Positions 61,480-64,000 of a stretch of 64,000 nucleotides of DNA are shown here, in pieces (the stretch's first letter is position 1; each line of letters begins with the position of its first letter). The notes under the pieces are model-generated. The model was not told where the DNA came from. It worked only from the letters and a program-made list of their open reading frames with translations, and made no database searches. Both the position numbers and the translations under genes were made by a program. The stretch comes from Acanthococcus lagerstroemiae (taxonomy: Eukaryota > Arthropoda > Insecta > Hemiptera > Eriococcidae): NCBI GenBank assembly GCA_031841125.1, contig CM063111.1, positions 33,864,955 to 33,928,954 of the forward strand, read 5' to 3'.

Positions 61480-63540
61480 AAACCTCCAAATTCCACTGAA
61501 CCAGCAATATAAAAACAAACAAAAGAGCAATAGGAAACAAATACCAAATAGCAAATGAAATTCTGGCAAAGGAACTATAAAAGAAAAAAAGTTGAAAAAA
61601 TCAACCAACTGCAAGACATGTATAATGCTCTGGAGGAAGCTATACAAAACACAGTCAAAAAAGTAGGGATAAACAGAACCAATATAAAAACTGACGACAA
61701 ACTTTCCGAAGGCACAAAAAAGCTCCTGGAAAATAGAAATGAACTAAATAGGAAAGCACAAAAAACTGCCTTAGAAAGGATTGAACTCAGTGAAATAAGA
61801 AAACTGGCTAGGAAGAAAATACGCCAAGATATTGTAAAATACGATGAAACTATAGTAACAAAAATAATTAGTAGTAGCAGCTCAACAAAATTAGCGAAGA
61901 AACGGTCACAAAGGGGAACGCCCATTCTCATTAAACAGAAAAACGAGGACGGTATAACTAAACATGGGAGAGAGGAAATTTCGGAAATAGTGACGACTTT
62001 CTATAGAAACCTTCATAAGGACAACAGGAAACATTGACGATAGCCTATGGGCGTGCAAGACGAATAAAAATGATCCAACACCACCCTTCCTAAAGGAAGA
62101 AATAGCCAAAGCACTTGAAGAACTAAAACTAAACAAGGCACCAGGCCCCGATAAAATTTAAAATGAAACATTGAAAATACTATCGGAAACTCTGCTAGAA
62201 CCCCTACAGACTCTATTTAACAAGGTACTAGAACTAGGAATCACTCCCTCTCAATGGAATATCTCAGAAATTATCCTCCTACACAAAAAAGGAGACAGGG
62301 CGAAAATGACGAATTATCGACCGATTAGCCTATCGTCAAACTTGGGAAAACTCTTTATGAAAGTACTGAAGGACCGTATTTATAAAGTGTTAGACGAACA
62401 ACAATCAGTCGAACAAGGGGGCTTTAGGTGTAACTATACAACAGTTGACCACATGCTAACCCTAAACCAAATTATTGAGAAAGCAAAAGAATATAATATT
62501 GAAGTATGGTTGCTCTTCGTGGACTACAACAAGGCATTCGATGGCAGAACAAGGGCTACAAAAAGAGGTTATAAATGCCCTAATATATCTGTATAGTCAC
62601 TCAACAGCATACGTAAAAACTGATATTGAAGGTTCCCACTTCCCATCGAAAGAGGAGTAAAGCAAGGTGACCCATTGTCTCCAAACCTCTTTAATTGTAT
62701 ATTAGAACAGATTTTCAGGAAATTGAATTGGGAGGGAAAGGGTCTCAAAATTATGGGCAAAAACTTATCAAATCTGAGATTCGCGGATGACATTGTACTT
62801 GTGACAAAAAATTTCAATGAATTGGTGGAGATGGGGGAAGACCTAAAATATCACAGCGAAAAACTTGGCCTATCTATGAATATGTCAAAAACACAATTCA
62901 TGTCAAACAGAGAGGGGGCAAACGAATTTCGGCTCGATGGGGAAAAAGTAACTAGAGTAGACGAATACAGATATCTAGGACAATCTACGAAATTTATTAA
63001 TAACATGGACGGTATCATTGGAGAGAGGATCTCAGATTCGTGGAAAGCCTTCTGGGCACACAAAACTTTCCTGAAAAATAAAATGAGAATCCAGCTATAA
63101 ACGAAAATTCTAAACAGCTGTGTCATGCCGGTATTAACATACGGCGCACAAACATGGTTTCTTACGAAAAGACAGATGCAGCGTCTTATCAATACCCAAA
63201 ATTCAATGCTCAGGAATATCCCAGGTTTTAGACTAAAAGATAAAATAAAAATGAAAAACATCCGAGCACAAACAAGCGTTAAAAACATAAAATATCAAAT
63301 CAAAAAACGAAAATTCAAATACGCTGGGCACATATCTAGGGGTAATAAAGAAAAATGGAATTTAGTGACATCTCTTTGGACTCCAAGAGAGTATAAAAGA
63401 AAAAGAGGGCGCCCAACAACACGCTGGATAAATGAGATTCTCGACCTAATGGGCCCATGCTGGACTCGCACAGCATGCAACAGGAAAGCTTGGAAAATGG
63501 CGACGGAAGAATATGCCCTGCGGTGGGCGGAGTAGGTCAG
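61480..63540 (+). pseudogene. Non-LTR retrotransposon with RT, decayed, 5'-truncated
   Basis: The Lys-rich linker region (61555-62037, NQLQDMYNALEEAIQNTVKK) precedes the RT: ELKLNKAPGPDKI, QWNISEIILLHKKGDR, NYRPISLSSNLGKLF, GFRCNYTTVDHMLTLNQIIE, and WLLFVDYNKAFD (motif A). A frame shift follows, then KQGDPLSPNLFNCILEQIF-like text and LSNLRFADDIVLVTKNFNEL (FADD). EYRYLGQSTKFINN, MPVLTYGAQTWFLTKRQ, FKYAGHISRGNKEKWN and RKRGRPTTRWINEILDLM follow, with a stop at 63535. It has about four breaks. It belongs to the same group as 40056-42558 and 2990-3760. Confidence 0.85.
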
Positions 63541-63599
63541 TGGCTTACGTGTCTGTGCCCGTAAGGGGTAACACATGTAACCCACAACCTGCCCTATTG

Positions 63600-63960
63600 A
63601 CAAAATCGGGCAAAATTCAGCTCCTGGTTGTAGCGGATTTTCAGTTTTCCGCTGCGAAATTATGAGAATCAACGCAGCGTTTATACAATTCTGCAGCGTT
63701 ACACTGCGATGTGAGCAGATCTAACAGCAGACCTCAAGAGTTGTCCGCTGCGGATTTTGAAATGATTCCGCAGAGTACACATAGAGACAGCAGCGTTACG
63801 CAGCAATTTAAAACAATTATCCACTACACTGCTGAAGTGGATGATGAAACTTAGCAGCATTCAGCGGTTAAATGTTGGATAGTATACAGCAGCGTTTCAT
63901 TTTACTGCGACTAAGTAGCGGAACGCTGCGGATAATTCAATTTTTTCAGCAGCTAAGGTT
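63600..63960. repeat. GCAGCG-rich terminal stretch
   Basis: The words GCAGCG, CAGCGTT and CCGCTGCGG occur many times, on both strands, within about 300 bp (for example 63672, 63693, 63752, 63790, 63889, 63926). No coding frame is found. It continues to the window end and may be the start of another inverted-repeat element. Confidence 0.45.
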
Positions 63961-64000
63961 GATATCAGAATGAAATAATGGCTTGTAGCTACGGGTGATA

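Overview
The window is nuclear DNA from an arthropod, almost certainly an insect with an AT-rich, repeat-laden genome. It has spliced genes with GT-AG introns, an Osiris-type (DUF1676) gene, which is an insect family, and many hAT, Penelope and non-LTR elements typical of insects. The species cannot be named from the sequence.

Only two host genes are supported. Positions 121-14961 (+) hold 16 exons of eIF3a, the large scaffold subunit of translation initiation factor 3. The start codon lies upstream of the window. Exon 10 contains a one-base frameshift in a T run. Positions 29980-44207 (+) hold a two-exon Osiris-like secreted or membrane protein. Its exons are separated by a 13.6-kb intron packed with transposons.

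Everything else is repeats. Introns 6 and 10 of eIF3a carry a non-LTR relic, a three-element transposon nest with readable target-site duplications, and a long inverted-repeat element with an endonuclease relic in its core. Intron 15 carries a tRNA-derived SINE. Positions 15360-22190 are a 292-bp satellite whose central 17-unit block is inverted relative to both flanks. Positions 22.2-29.6 kb hold an RTE-like relic with a small hAT MITE inside, then the first copy of a foldback element, here called family X, with long terminal inverted repeats and a minisatellite core.

The Osiris intron (30392-43989) holds a composite bounded by inverted repeats. The composite carries a spliced cysteine-rich transposon gene, a broken DUF4371-type hAT transposase, a GAGT minisatellite and smaller TIR elements. 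After it comes a non-LTR element flanked by ~359-bp direct repeats that duplicate the splice acceptor of Osiris exon 2. One of those repeats was later hit by a hAT element.

Positions 45155-48864 are a TIR element with a FLYWCH-domain relic, interrupted by a Penelope-like retroelement (RT plus GIY-YIG) with inverted terminal arms and hammerhead-like motifs. Positions 50358-56750 are another family X copy split by a 4.2-kb hAT-type composite, which itself contains a third X fragment and a nearly intact RT gene. Positions 57.2-64.0 kb hold GGTAAC-rich repeats, three more non-LTR relics and a GCAGCG-rich terminal stretch.

The most notable observations are the Penelope element with hammerhead-like arms, the long duplication around the Osiris acceptor, the foldback elements, the satellite inversion and the intron-borne composite with the spliced cysteine-rich gene.
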